This document shows positions 9,518 through 17,946 of a stretch of DNA of 64,000 bases, piece after piece. The DNA comes from Anaerorhabdus sp036637135 (lineage in GTDB: Bacteria; Bacillota_I; Bacilli_A; Erysipelotrichales; Erysipelotrichaceae), in assembly GCF_036637135.1 (NCBI RefSeq), contig NZ_JAVWNC010000004.1:4040-68039 (forward strand), in the 5' to 3' direction. Position numbers and translations under genes: made by a program. The notes beneath the pieces are model-generated. The model was not told where the DNA came from. It searched no databases and was given only the letters and a program-made list of their open reading frames with translations. Each line of letters begins with the position of its first letter. Within the stretch, counting starts at the first letter, position 1.

Positions 9518-11394
9518 TATCCTCCAAAGTACCAGCTAGGTAACCATTGGAGTAAATTGACATATTCCTTTGTTGTAGTAAAACCAGTAAGAACTGGTAA
9601 GAAGATGACAAATAGGACAATAGCAACAATAACGTAGGCAATAGTAATCTTTTTGCCATTCTTCATTTTGTTGATAAGAAGTTGAATGCAATAAACAATC
9701 GACATAATTAGGAATGGTAATGATGGGTAATAATGATATGAGAATACACAACGTGTAACAAGTACCCATGGTAATAAAGCAGCAAGATATCCAATGACAA
9801 TAATGAACCCTGCTTGTGATTTTGTCTTTATGGTATGGAATGCTGTATAAAGCATTGTGAATACCCCAGTTACAGTAACAACAGGATTATTAAAGCATGC
9901 GATTGAACGTAACAAACCATTACCTAAATCTGAATAATAATACCAGATAGGTCGGATATCAAATAACCATTGATACCAAGTACTTTGGTAAGGGTGAGTA
10001 GCTTCTAAGTTAGCGTGATAGTCATACATATATACTGAATGATCAATGACATTTTTAATGCTCCATGAATCATTCTTCCAAACAGGAGTAATTACATAAT
10101 GCAATGCATAAATACCTAAGGGAATGATTACAAAGAACAAAATACACCATAAGATAATCTTTAAGGCACGATGTTTAAATTCTTTACAAAATGCAACTGA
10201 TTCTTTATCAGTTAAGGATTTACTCTTGTTAAATTTAAAATAATTTATGAAGAAATGAGTGAAGAACATAATTGCCAGTGCAACAGCGGAGTAACAACCA
10301 GTCCATTTCACAGAACATGCAACACCCATCGAGATACCAGATAATGCTAACCACATTAATTGTTTCTTAAAAGGTGTTTTGGTAAAACTTGTATAGAAAT
10401 ACTGGATCATAAAGTAAGTCATTAATAGAATGAAGAAGACACTAAAGGGTTCAAGTGTACCTATTCTAGATGTTGTGATAAGCATAAAGTCTGCAGCAAA
10501 TAGTGTTGTACCTGCGGTAGATAAGAAACGATTATTAAATAGTTTTTTAAGAATTAAGTAGAATAAAGGAAGTATCATTATGCCAAATAATGCACCCATG
10601 ATTCGCCATCCAAAAGGATTCATACCAAACATCTGTATACCTAAGGCAATGATAGAAGTGCCTAACAATGGATGTACAGAGGGATACATGTATTGGTTAT
10701 TTGCGATTTCCCAGGCATTGCGTGGGTGATAGATTTCATCGAAATAAGAAGAATCAAAATAACTTGGAACAAGTGGTACAATACTTTGTTCATCAATAAT
10801 ATTCATTGCTGAGTATGGGTTTTCTGGATTTGATAATGTAATGGGATTTAAAGTAAGGAGTTCATCACTACCTGTTTTCTTAAATGCAATTTCATGAATG
10901 ACGGATGTTTCGTCTTGCATAACAAGTGATATGTAACGATAATTCCAATCACCTTTCGTAACATTCCACCCCATGTAGCTACTATCATTGTTTAAGACAG
11001 TGATAGTCTCCCATGTTTTGTTATCTTGGCTACCTAATACTTGTAGATTGTTAAACCAAACTTGATAACCACTTTCTAAAGCATTATTATCACCTTCACC
11101 ACCTATTGCATACACTGTGTCAAAAGTGGGGGTTTCATCGACTACTTCAAATGTAATGAATTCGGTTGTAGTTTGTGGCTGCCACCAAGTTTGTGGTATC
11201 TGGGTAGTACCTAGTTGCCACAAAGAGACAATTGCATACATTGCAGTAATCATCACAATCGAAAAAATGTCACTCTTTCTACTTTTCTTGAGTAACTTAA
11301 ATAATATATAGATTGCGATCGATACAAATGCACATAAAACAAGAATAGATAATAATTGATCATTCGCAAATAAAGTTAAACTTAAATTTTTCAT
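9517..11394 (-). CDS. PMT/GT39-like membrane glycosyltransferase
   Basis: 625 residues from ATG 11394, chosen because GGTGA lies just upstream; the frame can be read from a TTG at 11430 but that has no ribosome site. After two N-terminal helices there is an outer-face beta-rich insert (about residues 60-180) resembling a discoidin-like fold. A PMT-type core follows, with DEIYHPRNAWEI, YPSVHPLLG and TSRIGTLEPFSVFF, typical of dolichyl-phosphate-mannose-protein mannosyltransferase relatives. It probably moves a sugar from a polyprenyl-phosphate donor to a cell-surface acceptor. It is co-transcribed and overlaps with the PTPS-related gene. Donor and acceptor are unknown. Confidence 0.8.
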   Translation of the reverse strand: MKNLSLTLFANDQLLSILVLCAFVSIAIYILFKLLKKSRKSDIFSIVMITAMYAIVSLWQLGTTQIPQTWWQPQTTTEFITFEVVDETPTFDTVYAIGGEGDNNALESGYQVWFNNLQVLGSQDNKTWETITVLNNDSSYMGWNVTKGDWNYRYISLVMQDETSVIHEIAFKKTGSDELLTLNPITLSNPENPYSAMNIIDEQSIVPLVPSYFDSSYFDEIYHPRNAWEIANNQYMYPSVHPLLGTSIIALGIQMFGMNPFGWRIMGALFGIMILPLFYLILKKLFNNRFLSTAGTTLFAADFMLITTSRIGTLEPFSVFFILLMTYFMIQYFYTSFTKTPFKKQLMWLALSGISMGVACSVKWTGCYSAVALAIMFFTHFFINYFKFNKSKSLTDKESVAFCKEFKHRALKIILWCILFFVIIPLGIYALHYVITPVWKNDSWSIKNVIDHSVYMYDYHANLEATHPYQSTWYQWLFDIRPIWYYYSDLGNGLLRSIACFNNPVVTVTGVFTMLYTAFHTIKTKSQAGFIIVIGYLAALLPWVLVTRCVFSYHYYPSLPFLIMSIVYCIQLLINKMKNGKKITIAYVIVAIVLFVIFLPVLTGFTTTKEYVNLLQWLPSWYFGG

Positions 11395-11409
11395 ATTTTC
11401 ACCGTTATT

Positions 11410-11438
11410 ATTATACTTGGTTATAGGCAAAAAGACAA
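11410..11438 (-). promoter_or_regulatory. Candidate promoter for PMT/PTPS-related operon
   Basis: On the minus strand TTGTCT (11438-11433), 17 bases, TATAAT (11415-11410). The -10 is only about 16 bases from the ATG, so the leader would be very short, which lowers confidence. Confidence 0.4.
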
Positions 11439-11474
11439 AAATTACGTGACATTTAGTGATTTATTACATATCTT

Positions 11475-11503
11475 TTGATTTTAAGTTAAAATTGAAGTAA
11501 AAT
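11475..11503 (+). promoter_or_regulatory. Promoter of patatin gene
   Basis: TTGATT (11475-11480), 17 bases, TAAAAT (11498-11503), 25 bases ahead of the start codon. Confidence 0.6.
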
Positions 11504-11527
11504 AGTCTATGTTCTGAGGTGAATAGA

Positions 11528-12382
11528 ATGAGTAAAACAGGATTAGTTTTAGAAGGTGGAGGAATGCGTGGTGCTTACACGGCAGGCGCACTTGCTTGGC
11601 TTGTAGATCATAATATTGAATTTGATTACGGTGTAGGTATTTCTGCAGGGGCAGTGAATTTATGTAGTTATCTTTTAAAGAGCAAGGAATATCTTTATGA
11701 TATTACTGTAAAGTATACTTCTGACAAAAAGAATGTGGGAATAATTCCCCTACTTAAGGAACATCGCTATGTAGGATATGATTACATGTTTGATACATTG
11801 TTACGCGATGAAGTAAAATACGATACATCCCCAATTAAAGAAAAAAATCTTCCAATGGAATTTGGACTATATGACATGAATCAGGAAAAGACAATTTTCT
11901 TTGATGCCCAAGCATTAGATCCCGAATTAAGAATGCTTAAAGCTTCTTGTTCATTACCGATTGCAGGTAGAATTGTAGATTACAATGGATATCGTTTCTT
12001 AGATGGTGGTATCTCAATTATGATTCCAATACAAAGAAGCATTGATGCTGGATGTGATAAGAATTTAGTAATCATAACTAAACCAGAAGGATATAAACGT
12101 AAAGCAGCAGGAACATTCATGCAAAAATTGATGGCTTTCAATTATCCGAAATACAAAAAAATGGTGTATGACTACACTCATCGCCATGATTCATATAATC
12201 GTGAAATGGAGTTAATTGAGAAAGAAGTTGACGCAGGACGTTGTTTATTGGTTAGACCTAGTGAAACTATCCCTGTTAAACGTTTTAGTGGAGATCCAGA
12301 AAACTTGAAACTTCTTTATGAACTTGGTTACCATGATATGGAATCAAGAAAAGATGAAATAATGAAATTCTTACAAAAATAA
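11528..12382 (+). CDS. Patatin-like phospholipase
   Basis: 284 residues. ATG 11528 is preceded by GAGGTGA (11516-11522); an in-frame GTG at 11519 sits inside that ribosome site and is rejected. The oxyanion-hole motif EGGGMRGAYTAGAL opens the protein, the nucleophile elbow is GISAG (Ser of the Ser-Asp dyad) and the catalytic Asp lies in LDGG about residue 160. These are the patatin/RssA-type signatures. No signal peptide is seen, so it is probably a cytoplasmic or membrane-associated acyl hydrolase. It is monocistronic with its own promoter and terminator. The C-terminal third is less recognisable. Physiological lipid substrate unknown. Confidence 0.9.
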   Translation: MSKTGLVLEGGGMRGAYTAGALAWLVDHNIEFDYGVGISAGAVNLCSYLLKSKEYLYDITVKYTSDKKNVGIIPLLKEHRYVGYDYMFDTLLRDEVKYDTSPIKEKNLPMEFGLYDMNQEKTIFFDAQALDPELRMLKASCSLPIAGRIVDYNGYRFLDGGISIMIPIQRSIDAGCDKNLVIITKPEGYKRKAAGTFMQKLMAFNYPKYKKMVYDYTHRHDSYNREMELIEKEVDAGRCLLVRPSETIPVKRFSGDPENLKLLYELGYHDMESRKDEIMKFLQK

Positions 12383-12408
12383 AATCACATTTGCATGTGA
12401 TTTTTTTT
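12382..12408. terminator. Terminator between patatin and pcp
   Basis: AAATCACAT, loop TTGC, ATGTGATTT, then a run of T. On the minus strand an A-rich 5' flank becomes a T run, so it probably also ends pcp transcription. Confidence 0.88.
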
Positions 12409-12409
12409 C

Positions 12410-13051
12410 TTAGTGAGTGGCTCCACCTTCAATTTTGACATCATTTTCGTTTTGAATAATGGCTTCAATTGCGTATTCTAAGCCTTTTGCGATCATTCCT
12501 AAGTCCATTGATGGCATATTGCGTTTGTTTGTACATTGTGAAGGCATAAATGGAATATGGATAAACCCACTCTTTTTACCTGCATATTTTGTTTCTACAA
12601 GATGACGTACCCCGTAACAAACATGGTTACAAATGAATGTACCTGCAGTATTTGAAACAGAAGCAGGAATACCATTCTTCTTCATATTTTCAACCATTGC
12701 TTTGATTGGGATATTTACAAAGTAAGCATCTGGTCCATCGACAAATACAGGTTCATCACAAGGTTGGTTACCTTCGTTATCTGGGATACTACAATCATCA
12801 ACGTTGATACCAACTCGTTCTACAGTGATATCAGGTCTACCACCAGCTTGACCAATTGATAGAATTACATCTGGATTATGTAATTGGATAGCTTCATCAA
12901 TTTTAGCAAGTGATTTTCTGCACACTGTAGGAATTTCTAATTTGATAATTTCTGCATCTAAAATTGTATCTGGTAAAAGCTTTACCGATTCAATAGCTGG
13001 ATTAATTGATTCTCCTCCAAAGGGATCAAAGCCTGTAACTAATATTTTCAT
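12410..13051 (-). CDS. pcp: Pyrrolidone-carboxylate peptidase (pyroglutamyl peptidase I)
   Basis: 213 residues from ATG 13051, with AAAGGAGTG nine bases upstream; the frame extends to 13087 but without a ribosome site. Removes N-terminal pyroglutamate from peptides in the cytoplasm (family C15). Visible signatures: VTGFDPFGG at the N-terminus, SIGQAGGRPDITVERVG with the catalytic Glu, NTAGTFICNHVCYG with the nucleophile Cys, and GFIHIPFMPSQ with the catalytic His. Length is normal for the family. It is divergent from the DUF969-DUF979-aminopeptidase operon, an arrangement that suggests a shared peptide-use role. Confidence 0.96.
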   Translation of the reverse strand: MKILVTGFDPFGGESINPAIESVKLLPDTILDAEIIKLEIPTVCRKSLAKIDEAIQLHNPDVILSIGQAGGRPDITVERVGINVDDCSIPDNEGNQPCDEPVFVDGPDAYFVNIPIKAMVENMKKNGIPASVSNTAGTFICNHVCYGVRHLVETKYAGKKSGFIHIPFMPSQCTNKRNMPSMDLGMIAKGLEYAIEAIIQNENDVKIEGGATH

Positions 13052-13159
13052 AAGTATTTTCACTCCTTTATACGAATATAATATCATAAAAATAAGTACT
13101 TATAATGTAAAAACATACAAAAATACTTTGAAAATATTTACAAAATATTGAAAGAAACA

Positions 13160-13188
13160 TTGAAAGTGTTTTTTGAATCATCTATAAT
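13160..13188 (+). promoter_or_regulatory. Promoter of DUF969-DUF979-M29 operon
   Basis: TTGAAA (13160-13165), 17 bases, TATAAT (13183-13188). The start near 13195 leaves an unusually long leader of about 130 bases. Confidence 0.75.
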
Positions 13189-13194
13189 AACAAC

Positions 13195-13325
13195 AACTAG
13201 ATGAGATTTTTAAGTATTGATTGAAGATAATTATTACTTTATAAACTCTATCAATTGATAATTAAAAGGAAAAGAATCTAGTTTTGTTCTATCTCATGGG
13301 GAATGAGTAGTAAGAGGAGGATAGT
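13195..13325 (+). promoter_or_regulatory. Long structured 5' leader with competing pairings
   Basis: AACTAGAT (13195-13202) is complementary to ATCTAGTT (13276-13283). The overlapping ATGAGAT (13201-13207) is complementary to ATCTCAT (13291-13297). The latter can instead fold locally as CTCAT-GGGGA-ATGAG (13293-13307), right next to the AGGAGG ribosome site at about 13314. The central part holds a palindrome TATCAATTGATA (13249-13260). The pairings exclude one another in part, as in an attenuator or riboswitch. I do not recognise a known class. Confidence 0.45.
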
Positions 13326-14009
13326 ATGCAGTATTTAAATTTATTAGGTATTTTAGTAGTTATCGTCGGTTTCGCACTAAAACTAGATTCATTTCTAATT
13401 ATTATTGTTGCAACTGCAGTTACAGCAATAATCGCAAACATTGACATCGTAACATTGCTTGAAACATGTGGATCGGTATTCGTAGCAAATCGTAGTATGT
13501 TGATTTTCATCATTGTTATGCTTGCAACAGGAACACTTGAAAGAAATGGTCTTAAACAAGCAGCAGCAAACTTGATTTCAAAAATCAAAGGTGCAACACC
13601 AGGAGCTCTTATTGGAGCTTATGGTGTAATTCGTGCCATTTTCGGAGCTTTCAACGTTGGTATTGGTGGTATTGCAGGATTTGTTCGTCCAGTATTAATT
13701 CCAATGACTGAAGGTGCAATTGAATCTAAGGGTGAAGAGGTAAATCCAGAACACCTTGAACAAGTTAAAGGTATGGCATCAGGTATTGAAAATATTTCTT
13801 GGTTCTTTTGCCAAGTATTAGTTGTTGGTGGATCAGGAGCATTATTAGTTCAATCAACATTAAAAGGTTTAGGTTATGAAGTTGCTTTAATTGATTTAGC
13901 ATTAGTTGAAATCCCAGTTGCCGTTGTTGGTGTTGGATTTGCATGTGCTTATTATTTCTTAAAAGACAAAAAACTTATGAAGAAATATTACAACAAGGGG
14001 GGTAAATAA
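13326..14009 (+). CDS. DUF969 family membrane protein
   Basis: 227 residues, start ATG 13326 after AAGAGGAGGATAGT. About six hydrophobic helices with glycine-rich loops (GAYGVIRAIFGAFNVGIGGIAGFVRP, cut here by its helices, and GMASGIENISWFFCQ), typical of DUF969. The family is regularly found next to DUF979 and pcp in Firmicutes, and the pair is generally suspected to form a transporter. Here it lies between pcp and an M29 aminopeptidase, so import of pyroglutamyl-peptides, 5-oxoproline or related compounds is the natural guess. No direct evidence of substrate is in the sequence. Confidence 0.85.
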   Translation: MQYLNLLGILVVIVGFALKLDSFLIIIVATAVTAIIANIDIVTLLETCGSVFVANRSMLIFIIVMLATGTLERNGLKQAAANLISKIKGATPGALIGAYGVIRAIFGAFNVGIGGIAGFVRPVLIPMTEGAIESKGEEVNPEHLEQVKGMASGIENISWFFCQVLVVGGSGALLVQSTLKGLGYEVALIDLALVEIPVAVVGVGFACAYYFLKDKKLMKKYYNKGGK

Positions 14010-14011
14010 AG

Positions 14012-14977
14012 ATGGAATTCTTTTTATCAGCTGAAGTTACAACTAGTACTAAATTACTAGAAGTTTTATATATTATTATTGGTCTTGTTGCTATTTATGC
14101 AGGACTTAAGAATTTATCAGATAAAGGCAATCCTGCACGTGTGGGTACAGCTGTATTCTGGGTATGTTTAGGGGTAGCTTGTTCATTAGGACGTTTCTTG
14201 CCTGCACCAGTTATTGGAGTACTTGTATTTGTTATGTGTATCCCAGCAGTTTTACAACGTGTTAAACCAGGGTCTTCAAAAGCTCCAACGACTGAAGAAA
14301 TGGTTGGAAACTATCAAAAAATCGGTTCAAAAATCTTTATCCCAGCTTTATCAATGGGAGTATTCGCATTATTGTTTGGTGTTGCAGGATTATTATTTCC
14401 AAAATCATTTACGCTTAGTGCTTTAATTGGTACAGGGCTTGGAGTTTTATTCTCAATTATATTCTTAATGCTTAAAAACAAACAAAACAAACCACTTACA
14501 TTCTTAAATGATGCTGAGCGTTTCTTATCAATCACAGGTCCATTGTGTATGCTTCCAACATTGTTATCAATTCTTGGATCAGTATTCACTACAGCAGGTG
14601 TTGGTCAAACAATCTCATCAATCGTAGGTACTGTTATTCCTGAAGGAAATTTAGTTATTGGTGTTATCGTTTATGCAATCGGTATGATGTTATTCACAAT
14701 GATTATGGGTAACGCATTCGCTGCAATCACGGTATTAACAGTAGGTATTGGTGCACCATTTATTCTTGCATATGGAGCTAATCCAGTTGCAGTGGGTATG
14801 CTAGCTCTTACATGTGGTTTCTGTGGAACTTTATGTACTCCAATGGCAGCAAACTTCAATATTATTCCAGTAGCCATACTGGAAATGAAAGATAAATTTG
14901 GTGTTATTAAAAACCAAATCGTCCCTGCATTATTCATGATCGTATTCCAAATCATTATGATGCTTATCTTAATGTAA
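14012..14977 (+). CDS. DUF979 family membrane protein
   Basis: 321 residues with about nine membrane helices; start ATG 14012 follows a GGGGGG-type ribosome site inside the end of DUF969, two bases after its stop. Conserved features include GRFLPAPVIGVLV, NAFAAITVLTVGIGAPF and the C-terminal LTCGFCGTLCTPMAANFN, a loop reminiscent of secondary transporters. It very probably acts as a complex with the DUF969 protein. The tight coupling and the flanking peptidases support a role in uptake of a peptide-derived substrate. Function remains unproven. Confidence 0.85.
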   Translation: MEFFLSAEVTTSTKLLEVLYIIIGLVAIYAGLKNLSDKGNPARVGTAVFWVCLGVACSLGRFLPAPVIGVLVFVMCIPAVLQRVKPGSSKAPTTEEMVGNYQKIGSKIFIPALSMGVFALLFGVAGLLFPKSFTLSALIGTGLGVLFSIIFLMLKNKQNKPLTFLNDAERFLSITGPLCMLPTLLSILGSVFTTAGVGQTISSIVGTVIPEGNLVIGVIVYAIGMMLFTMIMGNAFAAITVLTVGIGAPFILAYGANPVAVGMLALTCGFCGTLCTPMAANFNIIPVAILEMKDKFGVIKNQIVPALFMIVFQIIMMLILM

Positions 14978-14981
14978 TAAA

Positions 14982-15974
14982 ATGAATTACCAAGAAAAAG
15001 TTGAACGAGGTGCATCCATTGTCATTAAAGACTGGATGAAGCTAAAGTCAAATGAAAAACTATGTATTGTTACGAGTAATAAGCATTACTCAGAAGCTGA
15101 GGAATTGAAAAAGTTTGCTGAGGAGATTACCAATCATGTCGCAATTATGCTTGTGAAGGATGAGGGTAAGTATGTTGGTGTTTTCTTTGATGAGAATGAG
15201 AAAATATTTGATGTATATGATGCTATTATTGGGGCAACTGATTATTCAATTGTTACTACAAAATCCGCGGATCGTGCAATTAAAAAAGGGAAGAAATTTT
15301 TATCTCTTCCTCTATCTACTAATAATGGTATGTCGATGTTAGCGTTTGATTTTCTTACTGTTGATACAGAATTAAGTCGTATTAAAGCACAAATCTTATT
15401 GAAGTATATCGAAAAGTCTTCAAAGATTACTGTCACAACTGCTTTAGGTACACATCTTGAGTTTTCGATGAAAAGAAGAAAACCAGGATTCTTTAATGGA
15501 ACTGTAAAAGATGGTAAAGGATACGCAAGTGCTAGTGTTGAAGTTTATATTCCAATTGTTGAAACAAAAACGAATGGTACGTTGATATTAGATGGATCAT
15601 TTGGTTATATTGGAAAAGTAGAAAAACCTGTACGAGTTGAATTTAAAGATGGAAGAATTGTAAGTATTGAAGATAATGAGAGTGGTCATATCTTAGATCA
15701 ACATCTCAAAGACTATCAAGATGAAAATATGTATGTAGCAGCCGAGTTTGGTATTGGATTAAATCCAATTTCTAAATGTAATGGTGATTGTTACATAGAG
15801 GATGAGTCAGTTTATGGTACATTCCATATAGGTTTTGGTAGAAATCATGCATTGGGTGGTAAGCATGAAGCGAAAAGTCATTTTGATTTAGTAACATGTA
15901 AGCCAAATATTTATTTTGACAATCGTTTGATTATGGAAGAGGGAGAAATCACAATTCCAGAGTTTAGAATATAA
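14982..15974 (+). CDS. M29-type (leucyl) metalloaminopeptidase
   Basis: 330 residues, starting four bases after DUF979. The C-terminal half carries the family M29 metal ligands: AAEFGIGLNP (Glu), then GTFHIGFGRNHALGG (His and neighbouring residues), then SHFDLV (His-x-Asp). The N-terminal half resembles the nucleotide-fold-like domain of aminopeptidase T relatives. These enzymes remove N-terminal residues from short peptides in the cytoplasm using two metal ions. With pcp on the other side of the transporter genes, the set would import and finish digesting small peptides. Residue preference cannot be read. Confidence 0.8.
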   Translation: MNYQEKVERGASIVIKDWMKLKSNEKLCIVTSNKHYSEAEELKKFAEEITNHVAIMLVKDEGKYVGVFFDENEKIFDVYDAIIGATDYSIVTTKSADRAIKKGKKFLSLPLSTNNGMSMLAFDFLTVDTELSRIKAQILLKYIEKSSKITVTTALGTHLEFSMKRRKPGFFNGTVKDGKGYASASVEVYIPIVETKTNGTLILDGSFGYIGKVEKPVRVEFKDGRIVSIEDNESGHILDQHLKDYQDENMYVAAEFGIGLNPISKCNGDCYIEDESVYGTFHIGFGRNHALGGKHEAKSHFDLVTCKPNIYFDNRLIMEEGEITIPEFRI

Positions 15975-15978
15975 AGTA

Positions 15979-16007
15979 AAAGCACTTCATCCTTGATGAA
16001 GTGCTTT
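15979..16007. terminator. Convergent terminator between M29 peptidase and LdcB-like gene
   Basis: AAGCACTTCATC, short loop, GATGAAGTGCTT, flanked by A and T runs that suit both strands. Confidence 0.85.
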
Positions 16008-16012
16008 GTTTG

Positions 16013-17272
16013 TTATGCCGCAGGAGTTTCAGTTGGTTCAGCTGATTCTGTTGGTTCTTCTGTTTTACTTGATAATGCACTTGGGTTTTTAAGAGCGTTA
16101 TTATTCTCTTCGTTATTCCAAGGTGCCATATATAGTTCATAATATTCATCGTAAGTTAGTTTAGAATCTACAACCTTTTGTGCTAAATCAACACCTAAGT
16201 AACGATAATGCCAAGGTTCATATTGATATCCGGTAATGCTTTCTTTACCTTCAGGGAATCGAAGAATCCAACCAAACTTTTGGCAATTTTGACTTGTCCA
16301 TAGGAATTCATCTGATTCACCAAATGTAGCGACTGCTTTTCCATCTTCATCTAATGCAGATAAATCCACTGTTAAACCTGTTTGGTGTTCTGAGAATCCT
16401 GCACGTGCACTATACGTGTCGGCATCTTCTTGACCATCTCTTTTAACATAACGATCATATAATGCTTGTTGATTATCATAACTTCGATATGAACTTGATG
16501 CGAAGATTCTTAATCCCATTTCTCTTGCACCTTCACATAGTGCTTTTAATCCTTCAGCTGCAGGAGCGTCAAGTTGTAGTCCAGTAGAAGCATATTGAAT
16601 TGATAAATCTTGAAGTTGTGGTGGTGCAAATGAACCATCTAAGTAATAGGTCTTATTAACCAACATATCATAACTTCCTTGATTAACTACAGGTTTTGTT
16701 GTTTCATATGGAACTTTATATGAATTAGATAACTCAAATTTACTGAAGCTATTAGTAGCACTATGTGCTACTGCATCCTCAATGTAGGGTTGTACATCGG
16801 TTTGAAAATCAAATACAAGAAGAGGAGTTAATTCAAAGAAAGTTAAGTTATCAAATAGATTTAACGCTTGCTCTTCAGTGTACCCTTTATCGATAAGACG
16901 ATCATACAAGACAAATTCACGTTGATCACAACTATCAGATACAACATATAATTCGATGTAATCTTTATTAAGTGTTTTATCAACAATAGAAGCAGCTAAG
17001 TTCTCTGAGTAGTATTTATTTTTGATGATCAGATTAGTTAGTTTTTGCTTTCTAATCTCTGATATAGTTGCTTTATCATAACCTAAGTCTTTTAATTTGC
17101 CATCTTCAATTGTTTTTGGAACGGTAAATAAAGCGACAACTAAAACAACAATTGCAATTAATCCATAAAGTACGGGTTTACGAATTCTTCTTACTTTACG
17201 TTTTACTTTGCGTGTACCAGTTGGATGACTTCCTTTTTTTACTACTTTTTTGCGCTTAACTTGTTGTGTCAT
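16013..17272 (-). CDS. VanY/LdcB-type D,D- or L,D-carboxypeptidase (M15B), membrane anchored
   Basis: 419 residues. Start ATG 17272 follows AGGAGGTG, which overlaps the stop of the upstream pseudouridine synthase. A very basic N-terminus (about 1-32) precedes one membrane helix (about 33-50), then a linker and an extracellular zinc peptidase domain. Zinc-site motifs are SEHQTGLTVDLSA (SxHxxGxAxD type) and EPWHYRY; SSSYRSYDNQQALY also fits the family. The tail is rich in Glu, Pro, Thr and Ala (last 30 residues), possibly wall-spanning. It trims peptidoglycan stem peptides. Whether it prefers tetra- or pentapeptides cannot be decided. Confidence 0.92.
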   Translation of the reverse strand: MTQQVKRKKVVKKGSHPTGTRKVKRKVRRIRKPVLYGLIAIVVLVVALFTVPKTIEDGKLKDLGYDKATISEIRKQKLTNLIIKNKYYSENLAASIVDKTLNKDYIELYVVSDSCDQREFVLYDRLIDKGYTEEQALNLFDNLTFFELTPLLVFDFQTDVQPYIEDAVAHSATNSFSKFELSNSYKVPYETTKPVVNQGSYDMLVNKTYYLDGSFAPPQLQDLSIQYASTGLQLDAPAAEGLKALCEGAREMGLRIFASSSYRSYDNQQALYDRYVKRDGQEDADTYSARAGFSEHQTGLTVDLSALDEDGKAVATFGESDEFLWTSQNCQKFGWILRFPEGKESITGYQYEPWHYRYLGVDLAQKVVDSKLTYDEYYELYMAPWNNEENNNALKNPSALSSKTEEPTESAEPTETPAA

Positions 17273-17274
17273 AA

Positions 17275-17946
17275 TTACACCTCCTCAAGAATGGTCCATG
17301 GAAACTCTCTAGGTGGCTGACTCACTATTGTTATTTCTTCCTTTGTAACGGGATGGAAGAAGGTTAATGAGGTAGCCCATAAAGCGATTTGTGCATGCTC
17401 CTTAGCATTGGGATTGTATCTTTGATCTGCCCATAGTGGAGCATTTCTACTTGAGAACTGAACACGTATTTGATGAGAACGTCCAGTTTCGAGTTCTATT
17501 TCAACATAACTTAAATCCTTTTTTTGACAAAGGACTTGATATCTTAGTATTGCTTTCTTGCCTTTTGGATCAGATTCCTTTGTAACTCTTACTGTATTCT
17601 TTTTTTCATCTTTAACGAGGTAATCAATTAATGTTCCGCTTTCTTTAAAGTGACCATTACAAATAACAGCATTGTATATTTTCTTAAATTGATGTGTTCT
17701 TACTTGTTCCGATAATCTAGAAGCTGCTTTTGATGTTTTCGCAAATATCACAACACCACCAACTGGACGATCTAGACGATGAACTAAACCGAGGTATACA
17801 TTGCCCGGTTTATCATATCTTCGTTTCAAGTCTTCTTTGCACAATGTTAATAAATCTTTGTCTTTTGATTCATCTTCTTGAATGGGTATATTAACAGGTT
17901 TCTCAACCACAAGGAGATGGTTATCTTCGAAAAGAATCTTAATCAT
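17275..17946 (-). CDS. RluA/RluD-family RNA pseudouridine synthase
   Basis: 223 residues from ATG 17946; the frame runs further upstream into the preceding gene, but MIKILFEDNHLLVVEKP is the standard N-terminus. The catalytic motif LVHRLDRPVGGVVIFAKT contains the nucleophilic Asp, and GRSHQIRVQFS is the second conserved box. It isomerises uridines in rRNA or tRNA. No S4 domain is present, placing it with the short RluA/C-type enzymes. It overlaps the upstream methyltransferase gene by eight bases, so the two RNA-modification genes are translationally coupled. Target uridine unknown. Confidence 0.92.
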   Translation of the reverse strand: MIKILFEDNHLLVVEKPVNIPIQEDESKDKDLLTLCKEDLKRRYDKPGNVYLGLVHRLDRPVGGVVIFAKTSKAASRLSEQVRTHQFKKIYNAVICNGHFKESGTLIDYLVKDEKKNTVRVTKESDPKGKKAILRYQVLCQKKDLSYVEIELETGRSHQIRVQFSSRNAPLWADQRYNPNAKEHAQIALWATSLTFFHPVTKEEITIVSQPPREFPWTILEEV

